Part shown: positions 50,311 to 58,858 of the stretch, in pieces
How positions within the stretch are numbered: the stretch's first letter is position 1
Layout of the letters: each line of letters begins with the position of its first letter
NCBI RefSeq assembly: GCF_900444995.1
Contig: NZ_UAPQ01000008.1
Coordinates: 186,001-250,000, forward strand
Reading direction: 5' to 3'
Length of the DNA: 64,000 nt
DNA from: Actinomyces bovis
GTDB taxonomy: Bacteria > Actinomycetota > Actinomycetes > Actinomycetales > Actinomycetaceae
Program-made: the position numbers and the translations under genes
The notes under the pieces: model-generated
Told to the model about the DNA's origin: nothing
Database searches by the model: none
What the model saw: only the letters and a program-made list of their open reading frames with translations

Positions 50311-51666
50311 ATGCTCCACCGCCTCGACCTGCGCAGCACCGACCTGAACGCCCGTGAGCTGGCGCAGGCGCTGCCCCGCGCCGCCCTCGACGTTGCTGCC
50401 GCCCTGGACGTCGTCACCCCTGTGATCCAGGACGTACGAAGCCGAGGCGCCGCCGCCCTGCGTGACGCGGCCGAGCGCTTCGACCGGGTGCGGCCCAAGC
50501 ATCTGCGCGTCCCGGCCGAGGCGATCAAGGCCGCCCTTGAGGAACTCGACCCCGCTGTGCGGGAGGCCCTGGAACTGTCCATCGCCCACAATCGTGCCGG
50601 GCACGAAGCTCAGCTGCCGGTGGAGAAGGACACGCAGATCGTCCCCGGCGGGCACATCACCCAGCGCTGGATCCCCGTGCGGCGCGTCGGCCTGTACGTG
50701 CCGGGCGGGCTCGCCGTCTACCCCAGCTCCGTGGTCATGAACGCGGTGGCCGCTCAAGTCGCGGGCGTGAAGCAGATCGCCTTGGCCTCCCCGCCTCAGA
50801 AGCACTTCGGGGGACTGCCGCATCCCACCATCCTGGCCGCCTGCGCCCTGCTGGGCGTTGATGAGGTCTACGCCGTCGGCGGCGCGCAGGCCATCGCTAT
50901 GCTCGCCTACGGCGCCAAGATTGAGAATGAAACCGACCTGGCGGACCTCACTGCCGTCGGCGGCACTGGTGATCTGCTGTGCGAGGGCGTCGATGTCATA
51001 ACCGGGCCCGGGAACGTGTACGTGGCCGCAGCCAAGCGCGCCGTGCGCGGAGTGGTCGGGATCGACGCCGAAGCTGGTCCCACCGAGATCGCCATCCTGG
51101 CTGACGCCGCCGCCAACCCCGAGCTCCTGGCCGCCGACCTGCTCTCCCAGGCCGAGCACGACCCCAGCGCCGGCAGCGTCCTGATCACGCACTCCACCGA
51201 GCTGGCCGACGCCGTCGAGGCGGCCCTGGCCCGCCGCCTGGAGGTCACCAAGCACGCCGAGCGCGCCCGCACGGCCCTGCTCGGGCCCCAATCCGGCATC
51301 GTGCTCGTGCGCGACCTGGAGCACGGCATCGCTGTGGCCGATGCTTATGCCGCCGAGCACCTGGAGATTCAGACCGCAGACGCTCCTGCCGTTGCCCGCC
51401 GCATCCGCAACGCCGGGGCCATCTTCGTGGGGCCCTACAGCCCCGTGCCGCTGGGGGATTACCTGGCGGGCTCCAACCACGTGCTGCCCACCGGTGGAAC
51501 CGCGCGCTTCGCCGCCGGGCTCAACGTCATGGCCTACATCAAGCCCGTCCAGCTCATCGAGTACGATGCCGCCGCCCTGGACTCCATGGCTGCGCCGTTG
51601 ATCGCCCTGGCCGACTCCGAAGACCTGCCCGCTCACGGTGAATCCGTCCGCGCCCGCCAGAGCTGA
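50311..51666 (+). CDS. hisD: Histidinol dehydrogenase HisD
   Basis: A 451-residue zinc enzyme for the last two steps of histidine synthesis, oxidising L-histidinol to L-histidine with NAD. RRVGLYVPGGLAVYPSS near residue 130, AVGGAQAIAMLAYG near 190, the GPGNVYVAAAKR motif near 232, DAEAGPTEIAILAD near 255 and SAGSNHVLPT-like GSNHVLPTGGTARF near 390 are family-typical. Synonymous codon use is strikingly C/G-ending, with no CTA leucine codon, unlike hisC and hisB. It is separated from hisC by 5.4 kb. TAGCAT 6 bases upstream suggests a leaderless mRNA. Confidence 0.95.
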   Translation: MLHRLDLRSTDLNARELAQALPRAALDVAAALDVVTPVIQDVRSRGAAALRDAAERFDRVRPKHLRVPAEAIKAALEELDPAVREALELSIAHNRAGHEAQLPVEKDTQIVPGGHITQRWIPVRRVGLYVPGGLAVYPSSVVMNAVAAQVAGVKQIALASPPQKHFGGLPHPTILAACALLGVDEVYAVGGAQAIAMLAYGAKIENETDLADLTAVGGTGDLLCEGVDVITGPGNVYVAAAKRAVRGVVGIDAEAGPTEIAILADAAANPELLAADLLSQAEHDPSAGSVLITHSTELADAVEAALARRLEVTKHAERARTALLGPQSGIVLVRDLEHGIAVADAYAAEHLEIQTADAPAVARRIRNAGAIFVGPYSPVPLGDYLAGSNHVLPTGGTARFAAGLNVMAYIKPVQLIEYDAAALDSMAAPLIALADSEDLPAHGESVRARQS

Positions 51667-51771
51667 GGGGTGTCCGCGCTGCCGGAAGGGCGTCAGCCTT
51701 GATGTGCTTGATGCGGTGGGGCAGGGCGCTGCCGGGCGCTGTTTGCTGGGGTTCGCGGCGTGCCCCGGGGA

Positions 51772-54198
51772 TCACCTCCGGGCCAGCACCAGCGGGTGCA
51801 CGTCTGCGGCACCGGCCCGGCGGAGCAGCGCGGCTGCCACCGTGAGCGTCCAACCTGAGTCGGTCCAGTCGTCCACCAGCACCACCTCGGCTCCGCGTAA
51901 TCGCTCAAGCTGTCTGCGGCCCCAACCCGCCAGGCTCAGGGAGCGGGCCACTTCCGCCAGACGGAAGGCGGAGCCGACGTCGTGACGCCCAGGAGCGCCA
52001 CTGACCGTGATGATGCCCAGGGCTGTGGCGCCGAGGGTGTGTGCCACGGCGTTGCCCAGCTGGCGCAAGCGCTGGGGGTGACTGCGGGAGTCCACCAGCA
52101 CCACCACAAGTCCGCTGGAGCTTGGCGCAGGTACCTCGGCCGACGGTGGGGGAGCCGACTCTTCCTCTGCTTGGCTGATCTGCTGGGCCAGTCGGTGGGC
52201 TACCTCAAGCACCGCCGGGCGTAGGGCCTGGGGCACCGGCCCGTCGGCAGTTGCCTCCACAAATTCGCGCAGCGTCGCAGACAGTCCTAGGCCATCAAGG
52301 CGCCCGACGGCGATCCCGATGCCAGCGCCTTCGGCGTCGCTGATGCGCCCCTTGAACTCGGGCAAGCCAAGGCGAGCCATTCCAGTGGGCCACTGACGGC
52401 GCGGTTCCACGCTCGCTCCCACTCGGTTGAGTGACTGACGAGCCGCCGTAACCTCCGTGGTGTCAGGCAGTTCCGGCAGGTTCAGGCCGCCACACAAGTC
52501 ACAGTGGCCGCAACGCCAACTCGCCTCCAACTCTGGATCATCGAGGACCTGGCGCAGGAAGGCCATGCGGCAGGCGGGAGCCTCTAGGCGCTCATAGCTC
52601 AACATGGCGTCCCGCTCGGCTTGCCGGGCGGCTGCAACTCGCGCGTAACGTTCGACGTCGTAGCTCCAGGGCTGCCCGGTTGACACCCAGCCACCGCGTA
52701 CCCGCCGCACTGCGCCGTCAACATCCAGTACCTTGAGCATCGATTCCAAGCGGGTGCGACGTAGGCTCGTGACCGTTTCCAGCACCGCCGTGCTCAGCGC
52801 GCTCACCCCGGTGCCACGGGCCTGCTCCAAGGCTGCCAATACTGCCCGCACCTCGGACTCCGGTGGGAAGCCTTGCGAGTCGAACCAGTCCCAGATGGCC
52901 TGGTCTTCCGCGCCTGGCAGCAGGATCACCTCAGCCCGGTCCACGCCGCGTCCTGCGCGACCGACTTGTTGGTAGTAGGCAACCGGGGAGCTGGGGGCTC
53001 CCAGATGCACCACAAAAGCCAAATCAGGCTTGTCAAAACCCATGCCCAGAGCGCTGGTGGCAACCAGGGCCCTCACGCGGTTGTGCCGGAGATCCTCCTC
53101 AAGCTGCTCGCGCTCCGCCGGGTCAGTCTTCCCGGTGTAAACCCGGACTGTAAGGCCCGCCTCCTGCAGACGCTCAGCCACCTCATGTGCTGCGCAGACC
53201 GTTAGGCAATAGACGATGCCGGAGCCCGTGGCGGTGCGCAGATACGTGGTGAGCCAAGCCAGGCGGGAGGCAGCGTCTGGCAGCAGGCGCTGCCCCAGGT
53301 GCAGGGAGTGGCGCGCGAGCGGGCCACGCAGCACCAGCACCTCGGTGGCGCCGTCGTCAGCCGACGCTTTGGTAGCAGAACTGGTGGTTAGGGCTGCTGC
53401 GTGCCGGTTTTCGCCAGGAGTCGCCAGCTGCTCGGCGACGTCGGTGGTGACGCGAGCATTTGCGGTGGCCGTGGTGGCTAGCACCGGGGTACCCGGTGGT
53501 AGCTCCGCTAGAAGGGTGCGGATTCGCCGGTAGTCGGGCCGGAAGTCGTGGCCCCAGTCTGAGACGCAGTGCACCTCGTCAATAACCACCAGACCCGCGT
53601 TTGCCGCCAGCTGCGGCGCCATCTCCTCCCGGAAGACCGGGTTATTCAACCGCTCGGGGGATACCAGCAGCACATCCACGCTTCCGGCGCGAATTTGCTC
53701 CTCAATCTCCGCCCAAGCGGTGGCGTTGGCTGAGTTGATGGTGACCGCGTTGATCCCGGCGCGCTGCGCGGCGGCCACCTGATCCCGCATTAGGGCCAGC
53801 AAGGGCGAGATAATCACCGTCGCGCCTGCACACTGGCAATTATCTGAGGAAGGGGAGGGATCTCCCGCCTGCCAGCCGCCCCAGCCCTGGCGCAGCAAGG
53901 CAGTGGCGATGAAGTACACGGCGGACTTGCCCCAGCCGGTGCGCTGCACCACCAGGGTGCGACGGCGTCCGCAGACCAAGGCCTCGATCGCCCGCCATTG
54001 GTCGTCGTGGAGGATGCAGTTAGGGTGACCAACCAGCTCGCGCAGCAACTGCTCAGCGCGCTTGCGCACGAGGGAGTGCAGCGGTGCAGCAGTGTTGGGG
54101 TGGGGGCGAGGGGCGGCGTCATCCGAGCTGAGCGGGTCTGTAGGAATGACGCCGGTGCTGACGCTCCTGGGGGAGTGGTCCCGGTTGCTGCTGGCCAT
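51772..54198 (-). CDS. recQ: RecQ-family DNA helicase fused to a phosphoribosyltransferase-like domain
   Basis: An 808-residue superfamily 2 helicase. The Walker A is the variant RTGWGKSAVYF (about residue 72) and the Walker B DEVH is in VVIDEVHCVSDWGHDFRPDYRR (about 190; shortened family motif). QQVGRAGRG is motif VI (about 425), and four cysteines in a C-x(~25)-C-x2-C-x2-C arrangement (about 555-583) form the RecQ zinc site. No HRDC domain is seen. The last 120 residues resemble a phosphoribosyltransferase fold with VVLVDDWTDSGWTL in the PRPP-loop position. This RecQ-PRTase architecture occurs in actinobacteria. The ATG has TAGCGT 6 bases upstream. It is opposite to the his genes on both sides. 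Confidence 0.88.
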   Translation of the reverse strand: MASSNRDHSPRSVSTGVIPTDPLSSDDAAPRPHPNTAAPLHSLVRKRAEQLLRELVGHPNCILHDDQWRAIEALVCGRRRTLVVQRTGWGKSAVYFIATALLRQGWGGWQAGDPSPSSDNCQCAGATVIISPLLALMRDQVAAAQRAGINAVTINSANATAWAEIEEQIRAGSVDVLLVSPERLNNPVFREEMAPQLAANAGLVVIDEVHCVSDWGHDFRPDYRRIRTLLAELPPGTPVLATTATANARVTTDVAEQLATPGENRHAAALTTSSATKASADDGATEVLVLRGPLARHSLHLGQRLLPDAASRLAWLTTYLRTATGSGIVYCLTVCAAHEVAERLQEAGLTVRVYTGKTDPAEREQLEEDLRHNRVRALVATSALGMGFDKPDLAFVVHLGAPSSPVAYYQQVGRAGRGVDRAEVILLPGAEDQAIWDWFDSQGFPPESEVRAVLAALEQARGTGVSALSTAVLETVTSLRRTRLESMLKVLDVDGAVRRVRGGWVSTGQPWSYDVERYARVAAARQAERDAMLSYERLEAPACRMAFLRQVLDDPELEASWRCGHCDLCGGLNLPELPDTTEVTAARQSLNRVGASVEPRRQWPTGMARLGLPEFKGRISDAEGAGIGIAVGRLDGLGLSATLREFVEATADGPVPQALRPAVLEVAHRLAQQISQAEEESAPPPSAEVPAPSSSGLVVVLVDSRSHPQRLRQLGNAVAHTLGATALGIITVSGAPGRHDVGSAFRLAEVARSLSLAGWGRRQLERLRGAEVVLVDDWTDSGWTLTVAAALLRRAGAADVHPLVLARR

Positions 54199-54204
54199 GA
54201 CCTC

Positions 54205-54210
54205 ACGCTA
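54205..54210 (-). promoter_or_regulatory. -10-like hexamer of a leaderless promoter (recQ)
   Basis: TAGCGT on the minus strand, 6 bases before the recQ ATG. Confidence 0.4.
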
Positions 54211-54302
54211 GTAGCAGCGGCTGGCCAGAATCCCGCCTGCGCCGTCGCTCTTCGCCGTGGTTTCTTGAGGAATCCGAATCACCCCCCTGTGACACAGAAC
54301 AT

Positions 54303-54382
54303 ACAGGTTCCTGTGGGAATCGCTCGATTATTTTCTGAGGGTACCTGTAATATCCTGCTTGTCAGATACAACAGGTTCCCGT
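54303..54382. promoter_or_regulatory. Three ACAGGTTCCTGT-like sites upstream of the MarR gene
   Basis: ACAGGTTCCTGT (54303-54314) is a perfect 5-2-5 palindrome. ACAGGTTCCCGT (54371-54382) differs by one base. Between them ACCTGT (54343-54348) gives the half-site on the other strand, overlapping a possible -10, TAATAT. They fit the usual autoregulatory operators of MarR proteins. Confidence 0.6.
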
Positions 54383-54415
54383 AGAAAGGTGCCGGACACG
54401 AAACAGGAGAACAAC

Positions 54416-55021
54416 ATGGACACGATCCAGAACGGAATCCGCGAGCGGCTCCACCGCCTCCACAAGCTCATGCGTCGCAATCACATGCAGGCGCGCCACA
54501 ACGTCGGTCCACTGGCCGACACCAGCCGCGGACGCGGCCGTGTGCTTGCCGCCCTGCAGATGCAGAGCCCCATTCCCACCCGCGAACTCGCCTACCTGCT
54601 GGACATCCGCCAGCAGTCACTAAACGAGCTACTCAAGAAGCTCGAGGCCGACGGCCTCATCGAACGCAAGCCCAGCGACGTCGATCGCCGCATCATGCTC
54701 ATCAGCCTTACCCCGGAAGGTGCCAAAGCCCGCCTAGGTAATGAGGGAGATGACTACCTCCAGGTCCTCAGTCAGGAAGAGGCAGTACAGCTCAATCACC
54801 TTCTGGACAAAGTAATCGGCAGCCTGGAGGAGCAGCTCGGGGTAGATGCTGATGAAGAGCTCGGCGGCTGGCGTGAAGAGGCCCGGCGATTCATGGGGGA
54901 GGAGGGTTTTGAAGCCATGATGCGTATGCGCGAACGTGGTTTTGGGCCCGGTCCCTTTGGGTCTAGGCATCACGGCGGGCACGGTTTTGGCCCTCAAGGC
55001 AAATGTGGTTGCCGGGACTAA
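54416..55021 (+). CDS. MarR-family regulator with His/Gly/Cys-rich tail
   Basis: A 201-residue winged-helix regulator. The MarR DNA-binding core (about residues 38-105) contains IPTRELAYLLDIRQQSLNELLKKL and the wing DVDRRIMLISLTPEG. The C-terminal half ends in an unusual tail rich in Gly, His and Phe with HHGGH and a final CGC, a possible metal-binding or metal-sensing element (inference). The ATG at 54416 has AGGAG upstream; a TTG start 19 codons earlier would overlap the operator sites. Three palindromic sites precede it and a Na+/H+ antiporter follows, so it may control itself and that gene. Confidence 0.85.
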   Translation: MDTIQNGIRERLHRLHKLMRRNHMQARHNVGPLADTSRGRGRVLAALQMQSPIPTRELAYLLDIRQQSLNELLKKLEADGLIERKPSDVDRRIMLISLTPEGAKARLGNEGDDYLQVLSQEEAVQLNHLLDKVIGSLEEQLGVDADEELGGWREEARRFMGEEGFEAMMRMRERGFGPGPFGSRHHGGHGFGPQGKCGCRD

Positions 55022-55047
55022 CTAGCGCTCCTTCCCCCGCCCCCCGA

Positions 55048-55126
55048 CTTTCGGACAACCTTCCGCCTTTCGGACAACCTACGACCGCGCGAAAGGTTGT
55101 CCGCTGGGCGTTTGGTTGTCCGAAAG
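55048..55126. repeat. Nested four-copy inverted repeat between the MarR gene and the antiporter
   Basis: CTTTCGGACAACC occurs at 55048-55060 and 55067-55079. Its complement GGTTGTCCGAAAG occurs at 55114-55126, and GGTTGTCCG at 55095-55103. The inner pair forms a perfect 10-bp stem (55071-55080 with 55094-55103) and the outer pair a perfect 13-bp stem, separated by 10-base gaps on each side. Copies are 19 bases apart on each arm. It could be a terminator, an operator with four half-sites or a small mobile repeat. Confidence 0.85.
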
Positions 55127-55196
55127 GAGGGAGTAAGGACGGGGTTGGGAATGAGTAGGTGAGCAATGATGACAAGAAGCTGACCTCTGCACCTCT

Positions 55197-55202
55197 TATC
55201 CT
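55197..55202 (+). promoter_or_regulatory. -10-like hexamer of a leaderless promoter (antiporter)
   Basis: TATCCT lies 6 bases before the antiporter ATG; no ribosome binding site is present. Confidence 0.4.
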
Positions 55203-55208
55203 GCTCCC

Positions 55209-56987
55209 ATGGAGTCATTGGTCATCGCAGTAGTCGCCCTGCTGGTCATTGCCGCGTGCAACCAGTTGGCCCCTAAGGTCGGCCTGGCCTCACCTCTAAT
55301 CCTCTTAACCCTGGGCATCGGTGTGGGTTTCATACCATGGGTGCAAGCCATCGAGGTGGAACCAGAGCTGATTCTGGAAGGCGTGCTGCCCCCAATGCTG
55401 TTCGCCACCGCCGTGTCCATGCCCGTCATGGATTTCCGTCGCGAACTGCGCAGCGTCGCCGCCTTAGCCGTCGGACTGGTCCTGGTATCCGCAGTGCTCT
55501 TGGGGCTGGTAGTGCAGTTGCTCGTGCCCCCCATCTCCCTGCCATGGGCCATCGCGCTGGGCGCCGTGCTCAGTCCCACCGACGCCGTCGCCGTCGCCAT
55601 TGCGCGGGTGATGGGAGTGAACCACCGCATCATCACAGTGCTGGAAGGTGAAGGCCTCTTCAACGACGCCACCGCCCTGGTCCTCCTGTCTTCCGCTGTG
55701 GCTGCCGGGCTCGATGCCGGTGCTGGAGCGCTGCGGCCTGCCAGTCTGGCAATCGGCTTCGTGCAGGCTTTGGCAGTCGCAGTGCTGGTTGGCTGGCTCG
55801 TGGGAGAGGCCACCATCCGCTTGCGTCGCCGCGTCACCGACCCCGCCGCAGACACCGTTATCTCCTTCACGGTGCCATTCTTGGCCTCCATTCCTGCAGA
55901 ACACCTAGGCGGTTCCGGGCTGGTGGCGGCAGTGGTTGCCGGACTAGTCGTTTCCGTGCACGGCCCCAAGCTGCTGCCGCCGGGCAACCGCCGAGCTGCG
56001 GACACCAACTGGCGCACCATTGAACTGGTGCTGGAAGGCGGCGTATTCCTGGTAATGGGACTGCAGGCCTACGGCATCGTCCACGAGCTACAGGTGGACC
56101 CGGCCACCCCCACCGTCTCACACGCCATCCTCCTGGCAGGGTTGGCCGGGGCGCTGATCCTGGTGGTGCGAGCCATATTCGTGGCGGCAATCCTCTTCTG
56201 GCTGCGCCAAGCCCGACGCCGCAACCAGCGACGCCTGCACCTTTACGAGGAGCGCCTGGCCCGCTTTGAAGACCGCCTAGCCCACTCCTGCGACGTGGAC
56301 GAGGAGCTCTTGGCCTCCCGTCACCTCAGCCCAGAGGCCTGGCAGCAGGCCCTGGATCGCTGGCACAACCGCTTGGATCGGGGGCGACGTCGTCAGCAGC
56401 GCGCCCGCAACGACCTGGCCTATTTCACCGCCGCGACGCTCGGTCCACGCGAGGGTGCGGTAATCATCTGGGCCGGAATGCGCGGGGCGGTCACCCTGGC
56501 CGCCGCCCAAACCCTGCCGCTTTCCGCACCATTGCGTCCGTTGTTGCTTCTGGTCGCGCTGCTAGTGGCCGCCGGCTCCCTGGTAATCCAAGGCCTAACC
56601 CTGCCCTTGTTGGTGCGGGTTGTTAACCCGCTGATGGCGGCTGCAGGGGAGGATGAAGAGGAGAAACTCCGGGTCCTCAAGATTATGCGCAATGTGGTCA
56701 AGGAGTCCGCCCTAGCTGAGACCTTGCGTGAGCAGGTGCCTGAGGAGTCCCGCGGCCTGACTAAGTCCTTTTCCACAGTGGGGCGGGCTTTGGCAGCCAA
56801 CGCTCCCACCAAGCTGCCACATGAGCTCAGCCAGTCTCAACTGCGTGGCCTGGCGGTAGAGGCCATCCATGCGCAACGAGATGCCCTACTGGAGGCTCGC
56901 GACGAAGGTCTGTTCTCCTCCACCACCCTCCAGTACGCGCTGGAACGCCTGGATGCGGAGGAAGTCATGCTGGCAGCGCACCACTGA
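55209..56987 (+). CDS. CPA1-family Na+/H+ antiporter
   Basis: A 592-residue cation:proton antiporter with about 12 membrane segments. Family motifs are VLSPTDAVAVAIA near residue 122, EGEGLFNDATALVL near 147 (the conserved FND), and IIWAGMRGAVTLAAA near 420. A polar, Arg/Gln-rich loop (about 330-400) interrupts the membrane part, and a cytoplasmic helical tail of about 130 residues follows. It exports Na+ (or K+) in exchange for protons, supporting pH and salt balance. The start has no ribosome binding site. It follows the MarR gene and a complex inverted repeat. Confidence 0.9.
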   Translation: MESLVIAVVALLVIAACNQLAPKVGLASPLILLTLGIGVGFIPWVQAIEVEPELILEGVLPPMLFATAVSMPVMDFRRELRSVAALAVGLVLVSAVLLGLVVQLLVPPISLPWAIALGAVLSPTDAVAVAIARVMGVNHRIITVLEGEGLFNDATALVLLSSAVAAGLDAGAGALRPASLAIGFVQALAVAVLVGWLVGEATIRLRRRVTDPAADTVISFTVPFLASIPAEHLGGSGLVAAVVAGLVVSVHGPKLLPPGNRRAADTNWRTIELVLEGGVFLVMGLQAYGIVHELQVDPATPTVSHAILLAGLAGALILVVRAIFVAAILFWLRQARRRNQRRLHLYEERLARFEDRLAHSCDVDEELLASRHLSPEAWQQALDRWHNRLDRGRRRQQRARNDLAYFTAATLGPREGAVIIWAGMRGAVTLAAAQTLPLSAPLRPLLLLVALLVAAGSLVIQGLTLPLLVRVVNPLMAAAGEDEEEKLRVLKIMRNVVKESALAETLREQVPEESRGLTKSFSTVGRALAANAPTKLPHELSQSQLRGLAVEAIHAQRDALLEARDEGLFSSTTLQYALERLDAEEVMLAAHH

Positions 56988-57118
56988 CGGAGAGGGGTGT
57001 GGTGGCCTTTACGGTCGGCACACGATTGGCCTTGCCGCAGCAAAGCGACGGCGCGATCGCCACTTAAGTGCAAGAAGATCACTCTCCCAGGACGGCGAGA
57101 GACGTCATCCCAGGGCCG

Positions 57119-57124
57119 TAAACT
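57119..57124 (+). promoter_or_regulatory. -10-like hexamer of a leaderless promoter (hisC)
   Basis: TAAACT lies 7 bases before the hisC GTG at 57132. Confidence 0.4.
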
Positions 57125-57131
57125 GCCAGGC

Positions 57132-58262
57132 GTGAGCAACCTTCCTCTGCGCCCCGGCATCGAGGGCGAGCAGCCTTATGGTGCCCCCGAGCTAGAGGTG
57201 CCCGTACGCCTCAACGTCAACGAGAACCCCTATGCCCCCGCCCCCGGGGTAATCGCTGACATTGCGCAGGCTGCCGCCAGGGCCGCCGCCGAACTCAACC
57301 GCTACCCAGACCGGGACTTCCCGGCCCTGCGCCAGGCGTTGGGCGAATACCTGGCCGTGGAGTCTGGAGTGCGGCTGCCTCCGGAGCAGATCTGGGCTGC
57401 CAACGGTTCCAATGAGGTCATGCTCCACCTGCTACAGGCCTTCGGCGGGCCCGGACGCATCTGCCTGTCCTTCACCCCCACCTACTCCATGTACCCCGAA
57501 TACGCACGCGACACCCTCACTGAATACCGCACCCAGGCGCGCCTCCAAGACTTCACCCTGGACCTCGACGCCGCCCTCGACGCCATCCAGGGGGCTCAGC
57601 CCGCCGTCGTTATTTTGGCTAACCCTAACAATCCCACCGGCACTGCCTTGCCACTAGAACACGTGCAGGCGGTGCTGGACGCCGCGCGGGGGAACGGGCC
57701 CGCCACCAGTGACGGCAGGCCAAGCGACGCCGTCGTAGTGGTGGATGAGGCCTATGGAGAGTTCCGCCGCCCCGGAGTGCCCAGTGCCCTGGAATTGCTG
57801 GAGGGCAACCCTAATCTGGCCGTCAGCCGTACCATGAGTAAGGCCTTTGGCATGGCGGGGTTGCGCCTGGGCTATTTGGCTGCCGCGCCCGAGCTCGTGG
57901 AGGCCTTGCGGGTGGTTCGCCTGCCCTATCACCTCTCTGCGCTAACCCAGGCCGCCGCTTTGGCGGCCCTGGACCACCGCCAAGAACTCATGAGCCAGGT
58001 GGCTTCACTGCGCGCCGAACGGGACGCCCTAGTGGAGTGGCTGCGCTCCCAGGGCTACACGGCCTTTGAATCAGACGCGAACTTCGTGCTCTTTGGACCT
58101 TTCCAGGACCGCGACGCCGTGTGGCGGGCGTTGCTCGCCCGGGGTGTCCTCATCCGCGTGGTGGGCCCGGACGGGTACCTTCGAGTCAGCGTCGGCACCC
58201 CCGACGAGATGCAGCAGTTCCGTGACGCCCTGACAGCCATCAACAAGGAGGAGCAGTCATGA
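57132..58262 (+). CDS. hisC: Histidinol-phosphate aminotransferase HisC
   Basis: A 376-residue PLP-dependent aminotransferase converting imidazole acetol phosphate to histidinol phosphate. [10 protein letters not shown] near residue 24 begins the family pattern, [17 protein letters not shown] near 92, ANPNNPTGT near 160, VVDEAYGEF near 200, and the PLP lysine lies in [17 protein letters not shown] near 235. The GTG at 57132 gives the normal N-terminus; the frame is open upstream without support. Overlaps hisB by 4 bases. Confidence 0.94.
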   Translation: MSNLPLRPGIEGEQPYGAPELEVPVRLNVNENPYAPAPGVIADIAQAAARAAAELNRYPDRDFPALRQALGEYLAVESGVRLPPEQIWAANGSNEVMLHLLQAFGGPGRICLSFTPTYSMYPEYARDTLTEYRTQARLQDFTLDLDAALDAIQGAQPAVVILANPNNPTGTALPLEHVQAVLDAARGNGPATSDGRPSDAVVVVDEAYGEFRRPGVPSALELLEGNPNLAVSRTMSKAFGMAGLRLGYLAAAPELVEALRVVRLPYHLSALTQAAALAALDHRQELMSQVASLRAERDALVEWLRSQGYTAFESDANFVLFGPFQDRDAVWRALLARGVLIRVVGPDGYLRVSVGTPDEMQQFRDALTAINKEEQS

Positions 58263-58858
58263 GCCGCACCGCCCGGATTGAAAGAGCCACCAGCGAGTCC
58301 AGTGTGCTTGTCGAGCTCAACCTCGATGGCACTGGCCAGACAGAGATCTCAACCACCGTTCCCTTCTACGACCACATGCTCACTGCCCTCGGCAAGCACT
58401 CCCTGATCGACTTGAAGGTCCGCGCCACCGGAGACACGCATATAGATGTGCACCACACCGTGGAAGACACCGCCATCTGCATTGGTGAGGCTTTGCGAGT
58501 GGCTTTGGGTGACAAACGCGGAATCAAACGTTTTGGGGACGCGCTAGTGCCCCTCGACGAAGCCCTGGCCCAAGCCGTAGTGGACCTATCTGGCCGTCCC
58601 TACCTGGTACATGACGGTGAGTCCGAAGCCTTCACCCACCACCTCATTGGTGGGCATTTCACTGGTTCTATGGTGCGCCATGTGCTGGAAGCTATCGCCT
58701 ACCATGCCGGCATCTGCCTGCACCTGCATGTCATCTCTGGTCGCGACCCGCATCATATCGCTGAGGCTGAGTTCAAGGCCCTAGCCCGTGCCCTGCGCAT
58801 GGCGGTGGAGCCGGATCCCCGAGTAGACGACGTGCCTTCAACGAAGGGAGCCCTGTAA
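58259..58858 (+). CDS. hisB: Imidazoleglycerol-phosphate dehydratase HisB
   Basis: A 199-residue manganese enzyme that dehydrates imidazoleglycerol phosphate in histidine synthesis. The metal-binding clusters [25 protein letters not shown] (here [12 protein letters not shown] near residue 62) and [32 protein letters not shown] (here the [14 protein letters not shown] part near 160) are present, as is [13 protein letters not shown] near 35. It is monofunctional, without the phosphatase domain of enterobacterial HisB. GGAGGAG precedes the ATG. Confidence 0.96.
   Translation: MSRTARIERATSESSVLVELNLDGTGQTEISTTVPFYDHMLTALGKHSLIDLKVRATGDTHIDVHHTVEDTAICIGEALRVALGDKRGIKRFGDALVPLDEALAQAVVDLSGRPYLVHDGESEAFTHHLIGGHFTGSMVRHVLEAIAYHAGICLHLHVISGRDPHHIAEAEFKALARALRMAVEPDPRVDDVPSTKGAL

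Noticed and set aside
50143-51636. 497-codon open frame antisense to hisD
   Set aside because: hisD is certain on the plus strand. Long antisense frames are expected where codons are GC-rich, and this product is low-complexity without a domain.
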